This document shows positions 1 to 7,877 of a stretch of 35,206 bases of DNA, in pieces. The notes under the pieces are model-generated. The model was given only the letters and a program-made list of their open reading frames with translations, made no database searches and was not told where the DNA came from. The position numbers and the translations under genes were made by a program. Within the stretch, counting starts at the first letter, position 1. Each line of letters begins with the position of its first letter. The stretch is from Alistipes sp. (lineage in GTDB: Bacteria > Bacteroidota > Bacteroidia > Bacteroidales > Rikenellaceae): NCBI GenBank assembly GCA_022511295.1, contig JAFLRT010000014.1, positions 1 through 35,206 of the forward strand, read 5' to 3'.

Positions 1-1315
1 GTGCCGAAGCCTCCTCGATACGCATCTTTGGAATACCGGTCTCGATAGCCTTGGCCATACCGCCGAGTTTCTCTATCTCCTCGATATGCTCCCAAGCCTT
101 GTGTGCTATCTCGTTTGTCAGCGACTCTACATAGTATGAACCTGCCCAGGGGTCTACCTCACGGCATACGTTGGTCTCCTCCTGAATGTAAATCTGCGTG
201 TTTCGGGCGATACGCGCCGAGAAGTCGGTGGGCAGCGCTATAGCCTCGTCCAGCGCGTTGGTGTGCAGCGACTGTGTGTGTCCGAGCGCTGCTCCCATCG
301 CTTCGATAGCGGTACGAGCGACGTTGTTGAAGGGGTCTTGCTCGGTGAGCGACCAACCCGACGTCTGGGAGTGCGTACGCAGTGCCAGCGACTTGGGGTT
401 CTTGGGGTTGAACTGCTTGACGATTTTTGCCCAGAGCATACGTGCTGCACGCATCTTGGCAATCTCCATAAAGTGGTTCATACCGATAGCCCAGAAGAAG
501 GAGAGACGCGGTGCGAAAGCGTCGATAGACATACCGGCATTGATACCTGCACGCAGATACTCCAAACCGTCTGCCAGCGTGTAAGCCAACTCGATATCGG
601 CTGTGGCACCTGCCTCCTGCATGTGGTAACCCGATATCGAAATCGAGTTGAACTTGGGCATATTCTTCGACGTGTACTCAAAGATATCCGCGATGATTTT
701 CATCGAGAACTTGGGAGGATAGATATAGGTGTTGCGCACCATGAACTCCTTGAGGATATCGTTCTGAATGGTACCCGACAATTGGTCGAGAGTACATCCC
801 TGCTCGAGACCGGTAACGATGTAGAAAGCCAGCACGGGCAGCACGGCACCGTTCATAGTCATCGACACCGACATCTGGTTGAGTGGAATGCCGTTGAACA
901 GCACCTTCATATCCTCTACCGAGCAGATTGATACGCCGGCCTTTCCCACATCGCCCACTACACGCGGATGGTCTGCATCATATCCTCGGTGCGTAGCGAG
1001 GTCGAAGGCCACCGACAGACCTTTCTGACCCGCAGCAAGGTTTCTGCGATAGAAGGCGTTGGACTCTTCTGCTGTGGAGAATCCTGCATACTGACGAATG
1101 GTCCAGGGACGCATAACGTACATTGTGGAGTATGGTCCGCGCAAGAAAGGAGCGATACCTGCTGCATAGTTCAGATGCTCCATACCTTCGAGGTCCTGTG
1201 CCGAGTAAGACCCCTTGACGGGAATCCTTTCGGCTGTAAGCCACGGCTCGCGGCCGTCTGCTTCGGGCGTGCAAGTCTCGCCCTTATATGACAGATTTTC
1301 AAATTTTGCTCTCAT
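1..1315 (-). CDS. mutB: Methylmalonyl-CoA mutase large (catalytic) subunit, C-terminal part cut by window edge
   Basis: Interconverts methylmalonyl-CoA and succinyl-CoA with adenosylcobalamin, in the propionate/succinate pathway of the cytoplasm. The ORF track omits it because it is open at the left edge; I translated it by hand. It starts [14 protein letters not shown] at 1315 and reads open for about 438 codons. It contains the family motifs [46 protein letters not shown] and [19 protein letters not shown], all typical of the catalytic TIM-barrel of the large subunit. The usual length is about 710 residues, so the C-terminal cobalamin-binding domain with DxHxxG lies outside the window. It follows mutA by 11 nt, so the two are one operon making the heterodimer. 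Identification is very secure. Confidence 0.96.
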   Translation of the reverse strand, partial: MRAKFENLSYKGETCTPEADGREPWLTAERIPVKGSYSAQDLEGMEHLNYAAGIAPFLRGPYSTMYVMRPWTIRQYAGFSTAEESNAFYRRNLAAGQKGLSVAFDLATHRGYDADHPRVVGDVGKAGVSICSVEDMKVLFNGIPLNQMSVSMTMNGAVLPVLAFYIVTGLEQGCTLDQLSGTIQNDILKEFMVRNTYIYPPKFSMKIIADIFEYTSKNMPKFNSISISGYHMQEAGATADIELAYTLADGLEYLRAGINAGMSIDAFAPRLSFFWAIGMNHFMEIAKMRAARMLWAKIVKQFNPKNPKSLALRTHSQTSGWSLTEQDPFNNVARTAIEAMGAALGHTQSLHTNALDEAIALPTDFSARIARNTQIYIQEETNVCREVDPWAGSYYVESLTNEIAHKAWEHIEEIEKLGGMAKAIETGIPKMRIEEASA

Positions 1316-1326
1316 AACGCTTTGTT

Positions 1327-3180
1327 TTAGATACCCAACTCTTTAAGGTAGAAATGGAGCGTCTCGAGTACGTTGCTCTTGACGTTGATAAAGTTCGTTA
1401 TTCCCTGTGCCTCCAATTCGGGCGTGCAGGCGGGTGCGCCTGCGACGACAAGTATAGCCTTGCCGCCAAGCAGCTCCTTAACCTTGGGTGCTGCCTCTGC
1501 ATAGTCGTCATCCGACGCGCATACTACCACGATTTCAGCCTTCGATGCCAACGCAGCCTCTACACCCTCCTCGATCGACTTGAAGAACGTGTTGTCGATA
1601 ACACGTATGCCTGCGCAGGCGAAGAAGTTGCACGAGAACTGCGCACGTGCGCGCGCCATTGCGAGCGAGCCGCATGTGAGCATAAATGCCTTCGGCTGCT
1701 TTCCGCTGCGGTCTACATGCAGACGCATTGCCTCGAATGCCATCGCACCGCGATAAGGCGTGAGACGGTTGCCTTCGGCGTCGGCGCGCTCTACTGCGCA
1801 CCCGCAGAGCGAATCGTCAGCCGTTTCGGTAAAGTTGGGATACTGGTTTGCGCCGAGGAGTATCTGGCGGCGCGTAGCGATGTTCTTGTCTTTGGCAGCA
1901 GCCGAAGTTTTAACGCGCTCAACGATGAAACCGTCATTAAATGCCTTGACATAACCGCCTTTGGACTCAACCTCGAGGAATAGTTTCCAAGCCTCGGCAG
2001 CGATGCTTGCGGTGAGGTTCTCGATGTAGTACGAACCGCCTGCGGGGTCTACCACCTGGTCGAAATGCGCCTCATGCTTGAGCAGAAGTTCCACGTTGCG
2101 TGCTATGCGCTGCGAGAACTCGGTAGGAGCCTCGTATGCGTGGTCGAAGGGAAGTACCTCAAGAGAGTGTACGCCTGCGATTGTAGCCGACATAGCCTCT
2201 GTCGTGCCGCGCAGCATATTGACATATGGGTCGTATACGGTCTGGTTCCAAGCGGACGTTACGGCATGAGTCATCATCTTGCACGAACACTCGCATTCCG
2301 GGTTGTAACCCTTGACGATGTTTGCCCAGAGCATACGCGCAGCGCGGAACTTGGCTATCTCCATAAAGTAGTTCGACGAGACGCCCATCGAGAAACGAAT
2401 CTTGCGTGCAGCCTCATCTACCGTAAGACCGGCCTCGGTCATTGATACGAGGTAGTCGTGTCCTGCTGCGAGGGTGAATGCCAGTTCCTCGACGATTGTC
2501 GAGCCGGCGTTGCTGAAGAACTGACCGTTTACGGTTACGATGCGAACGCCTTTGTAAGCGGCCGTCATCTTTACGAGACCGGCTATGCGCTCGAAGCACT
2601 TCGTTCCGCCGCAGGTGTCGCACCACTTGCCTTCTGTTGAGAGGTGTTTCATGATGGGGTCGATGCAGAAGTTTACATGCAGGTCATCGGCTGCGATGTT
2701 CTCTTTTTCGACCTTTGCCATAAATGCTTCGGCGATGTTGGGCATTTTGCAGCCGCAGAAAGTCAGTTCCACTGCGGGCAGACAGATACCTGCGAGAAGT
2801 GTGTCGAGCATTTCGGGCGAGAACTCCTCTGTGGCGATATTGAACTGCAATGAGTCTACACCGGCGTTGAGGATTTTGAGGGCTTCGGCATTAGCCTTTG
2901 CAGGGTCCTGGACCTTGAGGCTCTGATGCACGCGCCACGTATTGGAGTTGTTCACTCCTCTGACGAAAGGATATTCTCCGGCTTTTGAGTCGAGGAATTT
3001 AAGACCTTCGAGGTTTTCGGCGCGATAGTAGGGCTTTACGTTAAACCCTTCGCCCGTGCGCCAAACGAGTTTACGCTCGTAGTCGGCACCCTTCAGGTCG
3101 GCTGTTATAACCTCTTCCCACTTTTCGGTTGATACCGGCGGGAACTCGGCGAACAGCACAGAACGATTAGTTTTTGCCAT
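1327..3180 (-). CDS. mutA: Methylmalonyl-CoA mutase small subunit
   Basis: Small partner subunit of the heterodimeric methylmalonyl-CoA mutase. The 617-residue length is normal for MutA. The barrel region carries the same architecture as MutB (for example [26 protein letters not shown] near the middle and [13 protein letters not shown] at about residue 380). The C-terminal Rossmann-like region from about residue 490 ([19 protein letters not shown] onward) has no DxHxxG cobalamin-ligand motif, as expected for the non-catalytic subunit. The start [17 protein letters not shown] is family-like and is preceded by an A/T-rich leader. A possible -7 element lies about 45 nt upstream. It is first gene of the mutAB operon, and no cobalamin riboswitch is evident in the leader. 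Confidence 0.95.
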   Translation of the reverse strand: MAKTNRSVLFAEFPPVSTEKWEEVITADLKGADYERKLVWRTGEGFNVKPYYRAENLEGLKFLDSKAGEYPFVRGVNNSNTWRVHQSLKVQDPAKANAEALKILNAGVDSLQFNIATEEFSPEMLDTLLAGICLPAVELTFCGCKMPNIAEAFMAKVEKENIAADDLHVNFCIDPIMKHLSTEGKWCDTCGGTKCFERIAGLVKMTAAYKGVRIVTVNGQFFSNAGSTIVEELAFTLAAGHDYLVSMTEAGLTVDEAARKIRFSMGVSSNYFMEIAKFRAARMLWANIVKGYNPECECSCKMMTHAVTSAWNQTVYDPYVNMLRGTTEAMSATIAGVHSLEVLPFDHAYEAPTEFSQRIARNVELLLKHEAHFDQVVDPAGGSYYIENLTASIAAEAWKLFLEVESKGGYVKAFNDGFIVERVKTSAAAKDKNIATRRQILLGANQYPNFTETADDSLCGCAVERADAEGNRLTPYRGAMAFEAMRLHVDRSGKQPKAFMLTCGSLAMARARAQFSCNFFACAGIRVIDNTFFKSIEEGVEAALASKAEIVVVCASDDDYAEAAPKVKELLGGKAILVVAGAPACTPELEAQGITNFINVKSNVLETLHFYLKELGI

Positions 3181-3222
3181 AACTTTTTATATTGGTTTAT
3201 CTATGTTTGCAAAAAAAGCACA

Positions 3223-3254
3223 CAAATATATACTAAAGTGTTTAGAATAGCAAC
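3223..3254 (-). promoter_or_regulatory. Candidate mutAB promoter (Bacteroidota type)
   Basis: Reading the minus strand, TATATTTG (3223-3230) is a perfect match to the Bacteroidota -7 consensus TAnnTTTG. GTTG (3251-3254), 20 nt upstream, is a one-mismatch -33 element. The leader to the mutA start codon would be about 40 nt. The assignment rests on motif and spacing only. Confidence 0.45.
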
Positions 3255-3285
3255 ATTTCGACGCATATTTTTGCTGTGCGTCGTC

Positions 3286-3311
3286 GTTATAAACCGAAGT
3301 TATAAACCGAA
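3286..3311. repeat. Tandem duplication of a 13-mer
   Basis: GTTATAAACCGAA occurs twice, back to back (3286-3298 and 3299-3311), directly abutting the rpsU terminator stem. On the minus strand it supplies the TTCGGTTTATAAC sequence after the hairpin. No coding role is visible. Confidence 0.7.
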
Positions 3312-3343
3312 ATCGGAGCAGACCTCAAGGTCTGCTCCGATTT
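3310..3343 (-). terminator. Rho-independent terminator after rpsU
   Basis: This is a perfect 16-bp inverted repeat: AAATCGGAGCAGACCT, loop CA, AGGTCTGCTCCGATTT. It lies about 90 nt beyond the rpsU stop and before the mutA promoter, so it separates the two transcripts. The T-run on the minus side (TTTCGGTTTAT) is interrupted; the plus side (TTTTCTTATC) would also work for antisense transcripts. Confidence 0.8.
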
Positions 3344-3435
3344 TCTTATCGCGTGTGGGGTAGTGAATGCTTCTCGTCGGGATAAATTATTCCTTGTACC
3401 TCCCCGCCGGTATCCCCACCCAATCGGTGGAATGA

Positions 3436-3627
3436 CTACTCCTCGTTGCGATAGGTATGCTCTACATAGATTGCGTGTGCCATCTTCTCGCGCTTCTCGA
3501 TAGAAGGCTTTGTGAAATACTGACGGCGGCGCAACTCCTTCAGAACACCTGTGCGCTCATACTTGCGCTTGAACTTCTTGAGGGCTCTTTCGATATTCTC
3601 ACCCTCTTTTACCTGCATGATAATCAT
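3436..3627 (-). CDS. rpsU: 30S ribosomal protein bS21
   Basis: Small ribosomal subunit protein that, in Bacteroidota, sits with bS18 and bS6 at the platform and helps hide the 3' end of 16S rRNA (published for Flavobacterium). The 63-residue product, MIIMQVKEGENIERALKKFKRKYERTGVLKELRRRQYF..., matches the family in length and in the KEGENIE-ALKKFKRK signature. The ORF track begins 27 codons earlier at a GTG (3708), but that extension (SKSVRRCAARDETVRFD...) is not family-like, so I place the start at ATG 3627. An ATG at codon 4 is an alternative. The upstream HhH gene ends 111 nt before this start. The leader holds a notable AGGAGG hairpin (separate entry). Confidence 0.93.
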   Translation of the reverse strand: MIIMQVKEGENIERALKKFKRKYERTGVLKELRRRQYFTKPSIEKREKMAHAIYVEHTYRNEE

Positions 3628-3714
3628 ATTCGTTCTCTTTTTAGTTTTTATCAAATCAAATCTTACTGTTTCGTCTCTTGCCGCACATCTGCGTACGGAC
3701 TTTGACACTTCTAT

Positions 3715-3733
3715 GCCCGCCTCCTGAGCAGGC
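3715..3733 (-). promoter_or_regulatory. rpsU leader hairpin exposing AGGAG
   Basis: On the minus strand GCCTGC-TCAGGAG-GCGGGC can pair six base pairs (one U-G). The loop plus the first stem base forms AGGAGG (3720-3725), the full Shine-Dalgarno core. It lies about 93 nt before the rpsU ATG and 11 nt before an in-frame GTG. Start regions elsewhere in this window are A-rich without such a sequence. The regulatory role is inferred, not shown. Confidence 0.35.
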
Positions 3734-3738
3734 CTGCG

Positions 3739-4854
3739 TTATTGTTGTAAGGAATCTCGTGTAAACCGAAGATAGGGGCGTAATCTCTCTGCCTCCTGCG
3801 TAGTGAATATTTCATCTTCGACCATCTCTTCGATTTTACTCCAGCCTCCTTTCAGTTGTCGTTGTTTCAATAGTTTTCTTAATGCCCTGTCGGAGATGTA
3901 GGGATGACCTTTTATGCTCCTCGGGTCTGCAAAGTTAATATCAATTTTTGAAATAATGCAATCATCGCAGCAAATTTGAGGTAAAATTCTCTCAAAATTG
4001 CTCTCCGTTACCTCTTTTACCTCTGCAATCTGCTCTACGGAGTAGAAACCGCCTAACCTGTCGCGGTACTCCATAATAGCGACAACGCTCTTTTCGCCTA
4101 TGCCGTAGACGCTTCGCAGAGCAGCCGAGTCGGCGGTGTTGATATCGACTGGACGACCTGCAAAACGTGAACCGCGACTGTCGGCAGCCGCCTCGCCGAA
4201 GATTATATACTTGGCAAGTGTGTCGCACTCTGCCTGGTCTATAACATAACACTCCGCCACCTCCTCAATAGACCGCAGACCGCCGCGCATATCGCGGTAG
4301 TTCAAAAATGCCTCCGCCCGACGGTGCGAGAATCCGATTGTCTTGAGATAGGCCGTTGTTGCCGTGTCGAGTCTGAACGGACGGTAGTGTATATCTTCGG
4401 CCTTTCTCTGCGGGTACTCTCGTCGGGTGTTGTTGTAACTCGACGTGTGATACTCGCGCGGCACGGGACGATACTCATCGCCGATAACGATATACGGCTT
4501 CAGCCGCTGGTATACGGAGTCTTCGAGTGAATAGATTGCTGCGAAATCCTCTTTGACGATAAATGTTTTGCCACGCTCCCGCGCCCGTATGACCTGCGCT
4601 GCGGCAATCTTCGGAACACCGAGAGCGAGCAGTTCCTCGTATGATACGGTGTTGGGGTCGAATGTGAAGAGATTATCGGCGCCTTGCGCGGCGTGCTTGT
4701 TGCGCAGTTCCTCTGCCGCTTCGGCCTCACGCTGTTCCTCCTGCCGTTTCATCTTGGCATTGTGCGCACTCTCCTCGATGAATACAAGCAGCACGATAAT
4801 AAACATCAGTACAACCACATAGCCCAAACCGTGTATAGCGCTCTTTCTTCCCAC
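3739..4854 (-). CDS. Membrane-anchored helix-hairpin-helix (ComEA-like) protein
   Basis: Predicted DNA-binding protein of 371 residues. A hydrophobic segment at about residues 10-26 (GYVVVLMFIIVLLVFIEES) acts as membrane anchor or uncleaved signal, followed by an E/R-rich coiled-coil stretch (about 30-55). Four HhH units follow: FDPNTVSYEELLALGVPKIAAAQVI, LDTATTAYLKTIGFSHRRAEAFLNYR, VDINTADSAALRSVYGIGEKSVVAIMEYR and INFADPRSIKGHPYISDRALRKLLKQR. The third is closest to the ComEA consensus (DINTA...L..I.GIG). ComEA binds incoming DNA in the periplasm of competent bacteria; in Bacteroidota such proteins are common but mostly uncharacterised. It starts 17 nt after ubiD, so it is probably cotranscribed with it. 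Function in DNA uptake is possible but unproven. Confidence 0.8.
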   Translation of the reverse strand: MGRKSAIHGLGYVVVLMFIIVLLVFIEESAHNAKMKRQEEQREAEAAEELRNKHAAQGADNLFTFDPNTVSYEELLALGVPKIAAAQVIRARERGKTFIVKEDFAAIYSLEDSVYQRLKPYIVIGDEYRPVPREYHTSSYNNTRREYPQRKAEDIHYRPFRLDTATTAYLKTIGFSHRRAEAFLNYRDMRGGLRSIEEVAECYVIDQAECDTLAKYIIFGEAAADSRGSRFAGRPVDINTADSAALRSVYGIGEKSVVAIMEYRDRLGGFYSVEQIAEVKEVTESNFERILPQICCDDCIISKIDINFADPRSIKGHPYISDRALRKLLKQRQLKGGWSKIEEMVEDEIFTTQEAERLRPYLRFTRDSLQQ

Positions 4855-4871
4855 TTCGCATCCTTGATTTA

Positions 4872-6710
4872 TTATGCCTGCTCGCTGTCGGACAGCAGCA
4901 GTCGGCTATAACGCTCCGACGGCGATGGAATGAACTCTCCGATACCGTATTCGCTCCACCTGCGGTCTACCATAGCGACCATCTCGGCTGATGATACAAC
5001 CACATTCGGGAAGCGTGCCGGCGCGCCCTCCATATCGCCGACCTTGCTGCGTGCATCTATAATAAGAGTGTCGCCGTGCAACTCTATATCGCGTCTTGGG
5101 TCAGTATTTGCCGCCGCGAGCCATAACAACTCGCTGTTGTCAAGTCCCTGCGCCTGCGCATCGAGCAGAACGACGAAATTCAGCGCTTCCAACCCGTTCT
5201 CCGCTATAAAACCCTTAACATCGGCCCCTTTTTCGGCGAACAGCAGTGCTGCACCCCATTTCTCGGCACTCTTGCAGAAGTCATCCGGTGGGGTGATGCC
5301 GTGCGACGGCTGCGGAGCGGATATGTTGAGGGGAGATATATCGCTGTTCGGGTCTGTCTCGGTCAGGTCTGCCGCCGCCTTGCCGCCGTAGCCGCAAGTC
5401 GCTGTCGCGTGGTCGAGAATATCGAGAATACCTTCGGAGCGTATTATATCCCTGCGTACATCAATCCTGCGCAGCAGAGCCGCCAAAACATCAGTGTTGC
5501 GTATATCGGTGCCGGCTCTTGTCAGCAGCATATATTTGTTGAACATCATCTGTCCGGCACCCCATAGCGACTGCGCGACCTTCAGTGCCTGACCCGTGTA
5601 GCGTTTGTCGAGCGATACGACGGCGATATTGTGAGCCGTACCTGCTGCGGGCATTGTCATATCCTCTATCTCGGGCTGCACGGCCATGCGTATCGGCGCA
5701 AGGAATATCTTTTCGGTTGCGAGTGCTATGTAAGCATCCTCCTGCGGCGGTATGCCTACAACGGTGGCGGGGTAGACCGCATCTTTTCGCCGTGTTATCG
5801 CCGTAACGTGAAAACGCGGATAGAGGTCTGTCAGTGAGAAGAATCCCGTGTGGTCGCCGAAAGGCCCTTCGATAACCTTCTCCTCCGTCGGGTCTACATA
5901 GCCCTCTACAACAAAATCGCAATCCTCGGGTACATAGATGTCGTTCGTTATGCACTTTACAAGCCTTACCGGCTTGCGGCGCAGGAATCCCGCCAGCAGA
6001 TACTCATCCATATTGTCGGGCATGGGGGCAGTGGCGCAGTAGGTGTATACGGGGTCGCCGCCCAAGGCTACCGCTACCGGCATACGCTTGCCTGCACGTC
6101 GATATGCGTCGTAGTGTCGTGCGCCTGTCTTGTGAATATGCCAGTGCATACCGGTTGTCCGGCTGTCGAATATCTGCATACGATACATACCTGCATTGCG
6201 TATACCGGTTTCGGGGTCTACGGTATGCACCAACGGAAGCGTTATGAATGGCCCGCCGTCCAATGCTCTGCATTTGAGTACCGGCAGCATATTCAAATCC
6301 GCCTCCTCTCCTTTGAGAATGATTTGCTGACACGCACCTCGGCGGGAGATAGTCTTTGGCAGCCACCGTGAGGCCTCTGCCATTAGCGGCAGCATCGCGA
6401 GTTTGTCTGTCAGCGATTTTTTCTCTTTGACAACCGTTCTCAGAAGTGATTCTATGCGTTGGCGAATGGCGTCGAGCGACTCCGCTCCGAGAGCGGCCGC
6501 CATACGCCTCTCCGAACCCAGCATATTGGTCAGTACCGGAATACCCTGCGGTGTATTTTCGAACAGCAGAGCCTTGCCACCGTCCTGACTTTGAGATATG
6601 CGGTCTGTAATCTCGGCAATTTCGCAATCGACAGATACGGGAGCCGTTATTCGCAGCAGTTCTCCGCTGCGGTCAAGAAAAGATATGTAATCGCTCAGTG
6701 ATGCAAACAT
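4872..6710 (-). CDS. UbiD-family (prenylated-FMN) decarboxylase, long form
   Basis: UbiD enzymes decarboxylate aromatic or unsaturated acids using prenylated FMN made by UbiX. The product has about 612 residues. Family features include KALLFENTPQGIPVLTNMLGSERRMAAALG near the N terminus, ITLPLVHTVDPETGIRNAGMYRMQ in the middle and IEGPFGDHTGFFS with the conserved acidic residue. I chose ATG 6710 (MFASLSDYISFLDRSGELLRI) because homologues begin this way; the ORF-track start at 6827 would overlap the upstream endonuclease and precede a likely promoter at 6740-6747. Long UbiD homologues of about 600 residues occur in organisms using the futalosine route to menaquinone, so a menaquinone role is plausible, but the substrate cannot be read from sequence. 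No ubiX is nearby. Confidence 0.88.
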   Translation of the reverse strand: MFASLSDYISFLDRSGELLRITAPVSVDCEIAEITDRISQSQDGGKALLFENTPQGIPVLTNMLGSERRMAAALGAESLDAIRQRIESLLRTVVKEKKSLTDKLAMLPLMAEASRWLPKTISRRGACQQIILKGEEADLNMLPVLKCRALDGGPFITLPLVHTVDPETGIRNAGMYRMQIFDSRTTGMHWHIHKTGARHYDAYRRAGKRMPVAVALGGDPVYTYCATAPMPDNMDEYLLAGFLRRKPVRLVKCITNDIYVPEDCDFVVEGYVDPTEEKVIEGPFGDHTGFFSLTDLYPRFHVTAITRRKDAVYPATVVGIPPQEDAYIALATEKIFLAPIRMAVQPEIEDMTMPAAGTAHNIAVVSLDKRYTGQALKVAQSLWGAGQMMFNKYMLLTRAGTDIRNTDVLAALLRRIDVRRDIIRSEGILDILDHATATCGYGGKAAADLTETDPNSDISPLNISAPQPSHGITPPDDFCKSAEKWGAALLFAEKGADVKGFIAENGLEALNFVVLLDAQAQGLDNSELLWLAAANTDPRRDIELHGDTLIIDARSKVGDMEGAPARFPNVVVSSAEMVAMVDRRWSEYGIGEFIPSPSERYSRLLLSDSEQA

Positions 6711-6739
6711 AACATTTTGTGTTATTCGCAGTTCAGAAC

Positions 6740-6747
6740 CAAAAGTA
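6740..6747 (-). promoter_or_regulatory. Candidate -7 element for ubiD
   Basis: The minus strand carries TACTTTTG, a perfect TAnnTTTG, 29 nt before the ubiD ATG and within the 89-nt gap after the endonuclease gene. No clear TTTG -33 partner is present at the expected distance. Confidence 0.45.
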
Positions 6748-6799
6748 GTAAAAAAACGGGATAATTTCGCACCTTTGTCATCATTTTGTTCAGAAGCGG

Positions 6800-7798
6800 T
6801 TATGGAACTTCTTGCAGTCCGGGCCACAAAGAGGTGTCAAATTCGGCTTTTGGTGCGTTCGCGACATTTGTGAAGAATGTTATTCCGGTTATCTGCTCGA
6901 GTGTGGCAATGCTGCACGCATCGCTGCAAAAGACTTTACGGCTGCTGCGCGAATCATCGTGAGGTATGATGAATGCGATGCATTGCATCTCACCTGTGCA
7001 GCACTCTGCGAGGCTTTTGCCCGTGTTGCCGCCTTTGGTGCGGATAAGAGCCTTGTAGTAATGCGACGGGACGCTCACTCTTTTGCCCCTGCTGCGGTTG
7101 TCGTATGCACAGCGAGTGCTGTCGGCAAATATGGCGCCTGAAACTATATATATGGTGTCGTTGCATATCCATCTGCTGTGAACGAGCGATTCGAGCCTCT
7201 CCCAGGCCCCGCCGTTGAGTTGCTGACGCTGCGGCGTCATATTTGTTGCGTAGAAAGTCGTTCTGTTATCCTCTGCCGATGCCGTTCTGTCTGCAGAAGG
7301 AAGTTGATGCCCGCGCGAATATTGCAGGTTCTGTTCAGATATCTGCGTGTTGTTTTGCTGCGAGTAGTATGCTCCGGAGACGTTGGCCTGCATATCCGTC
7401 CCGCCTGTCATGGCGGCAAAGTCGGCATCGAAACAGAATTTATTGTCGCGCTTCGCATCACCTGTATAACACTCGTGCAGCGGATATGCAACCCATAGCG
7501 AGGCGTGGTGCTGCGGCGAGAAACAGAGCGTGTAGTTGCGCTTTTCTGGCGACGACGGCAACCTGTCATGCGAGAAATATATATACTCTTCGCAATGCTC
7601 TATTGCCGGCAGTTCCGCCCAGCCGGTTCTTGATGCAATGATGTCGGCCGCCTCTCTTTCGGGCGTTGCAGGAGGTTGGGCCTCGGCAGATGCGTGCATC
7701 GCCGCCATCGTCGGCTGACGATTCGGCATAAAGCAGAACAGACACAGCGCGCCTGCCGTTGCAATAACCTTATATAATACTCCGGTATTCAAATACAC
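6800..7798 (-). CDS. Exported DNA/RNA non-specific endonuclease (NUC1/NucA family)
   Basis: Predicted secreted nuclease of 332 residues that would cut DNA and RNA with a beta-beta-alpha-metal active site. Residues about 7-24 (VLYKVIATAGALCLFCFMP) form a signal peptide or membrane anchor. The active-site block is YSRGHQLPSADR at residues 160-171, with general-base His164, followed by TNMTPQ...LNGGAWERLE (about 185-202), which supplies the metal-binding Asn and the conserved Trp. This matches the DRGH/N-x-x-P-Q pattern of the family, with Ser replacing the usual Asp before Arg-Gly-His. Ten or more cysteines suggest disulfides outside the cytoplasm. It lies 79 nt after the decarboxylase gene; its role (nutrient scavenging or extracellular DNA removal) is inferred. 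Confidence 0.86.
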   Translation of the reverse strand: MYLNTGVLYKVIATAGALCLFCFMPNRQPTMAAMHASAEAQPPATPEREAADIIASRTGWAELPAIEHCEEYIYFSHDRLPSSPEKRNYTLCFSPQHHASLWVAYPLHECYTGDAKRDNKFCFDADFAAMTGGTDMQANVSGAYYSQQNNTQISEQNLQYSRGHQLPSADRTASAEDNRTTFYATNMTPQRQQLNGGAWERLESLVHSRWICNDTIYIVSGAIFADSTRCAYDNRSRGKRVSVPSHYYKALIRTKGGNTGKSLAECCTGEMQCIAFIIPHDDSRSSRKVFCSDACSIATLEQITGITFFTNVANAPKAEFDTSLWPGLQEVP

Positions 7799-7877
7799 GC
7801 CGTTTGGTTGCGTAGTTTTTACAAGTCGTCTGTGCAGTCCTATTTATCTCCGTGTTTATAAATAAGCGTATCGTGAA

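Noticed and set aside
3181-3222. Search for a cobalamin riboswitch ahead of the B12-dependent mutAB operon.
   Set aside because: The leader is about 40 nt and A/T-rich, far too short for the aptamer.
3436-3708. 90-residue version of bS21 from the GTG at 3708.
   Set aside because: The extra 27 residues do not match the family and bS21 homologues start at the MIxxxVKEGE block. Kept only as a question in the rpsU leader finding.
7841-7864. TATTTAT...ATAAATA inverted repeat between the decarboxylase and endonuclease genes.
   Set aside because: Seven A/T pairs only, no T-run and no GC core; too weak to call a terminator.
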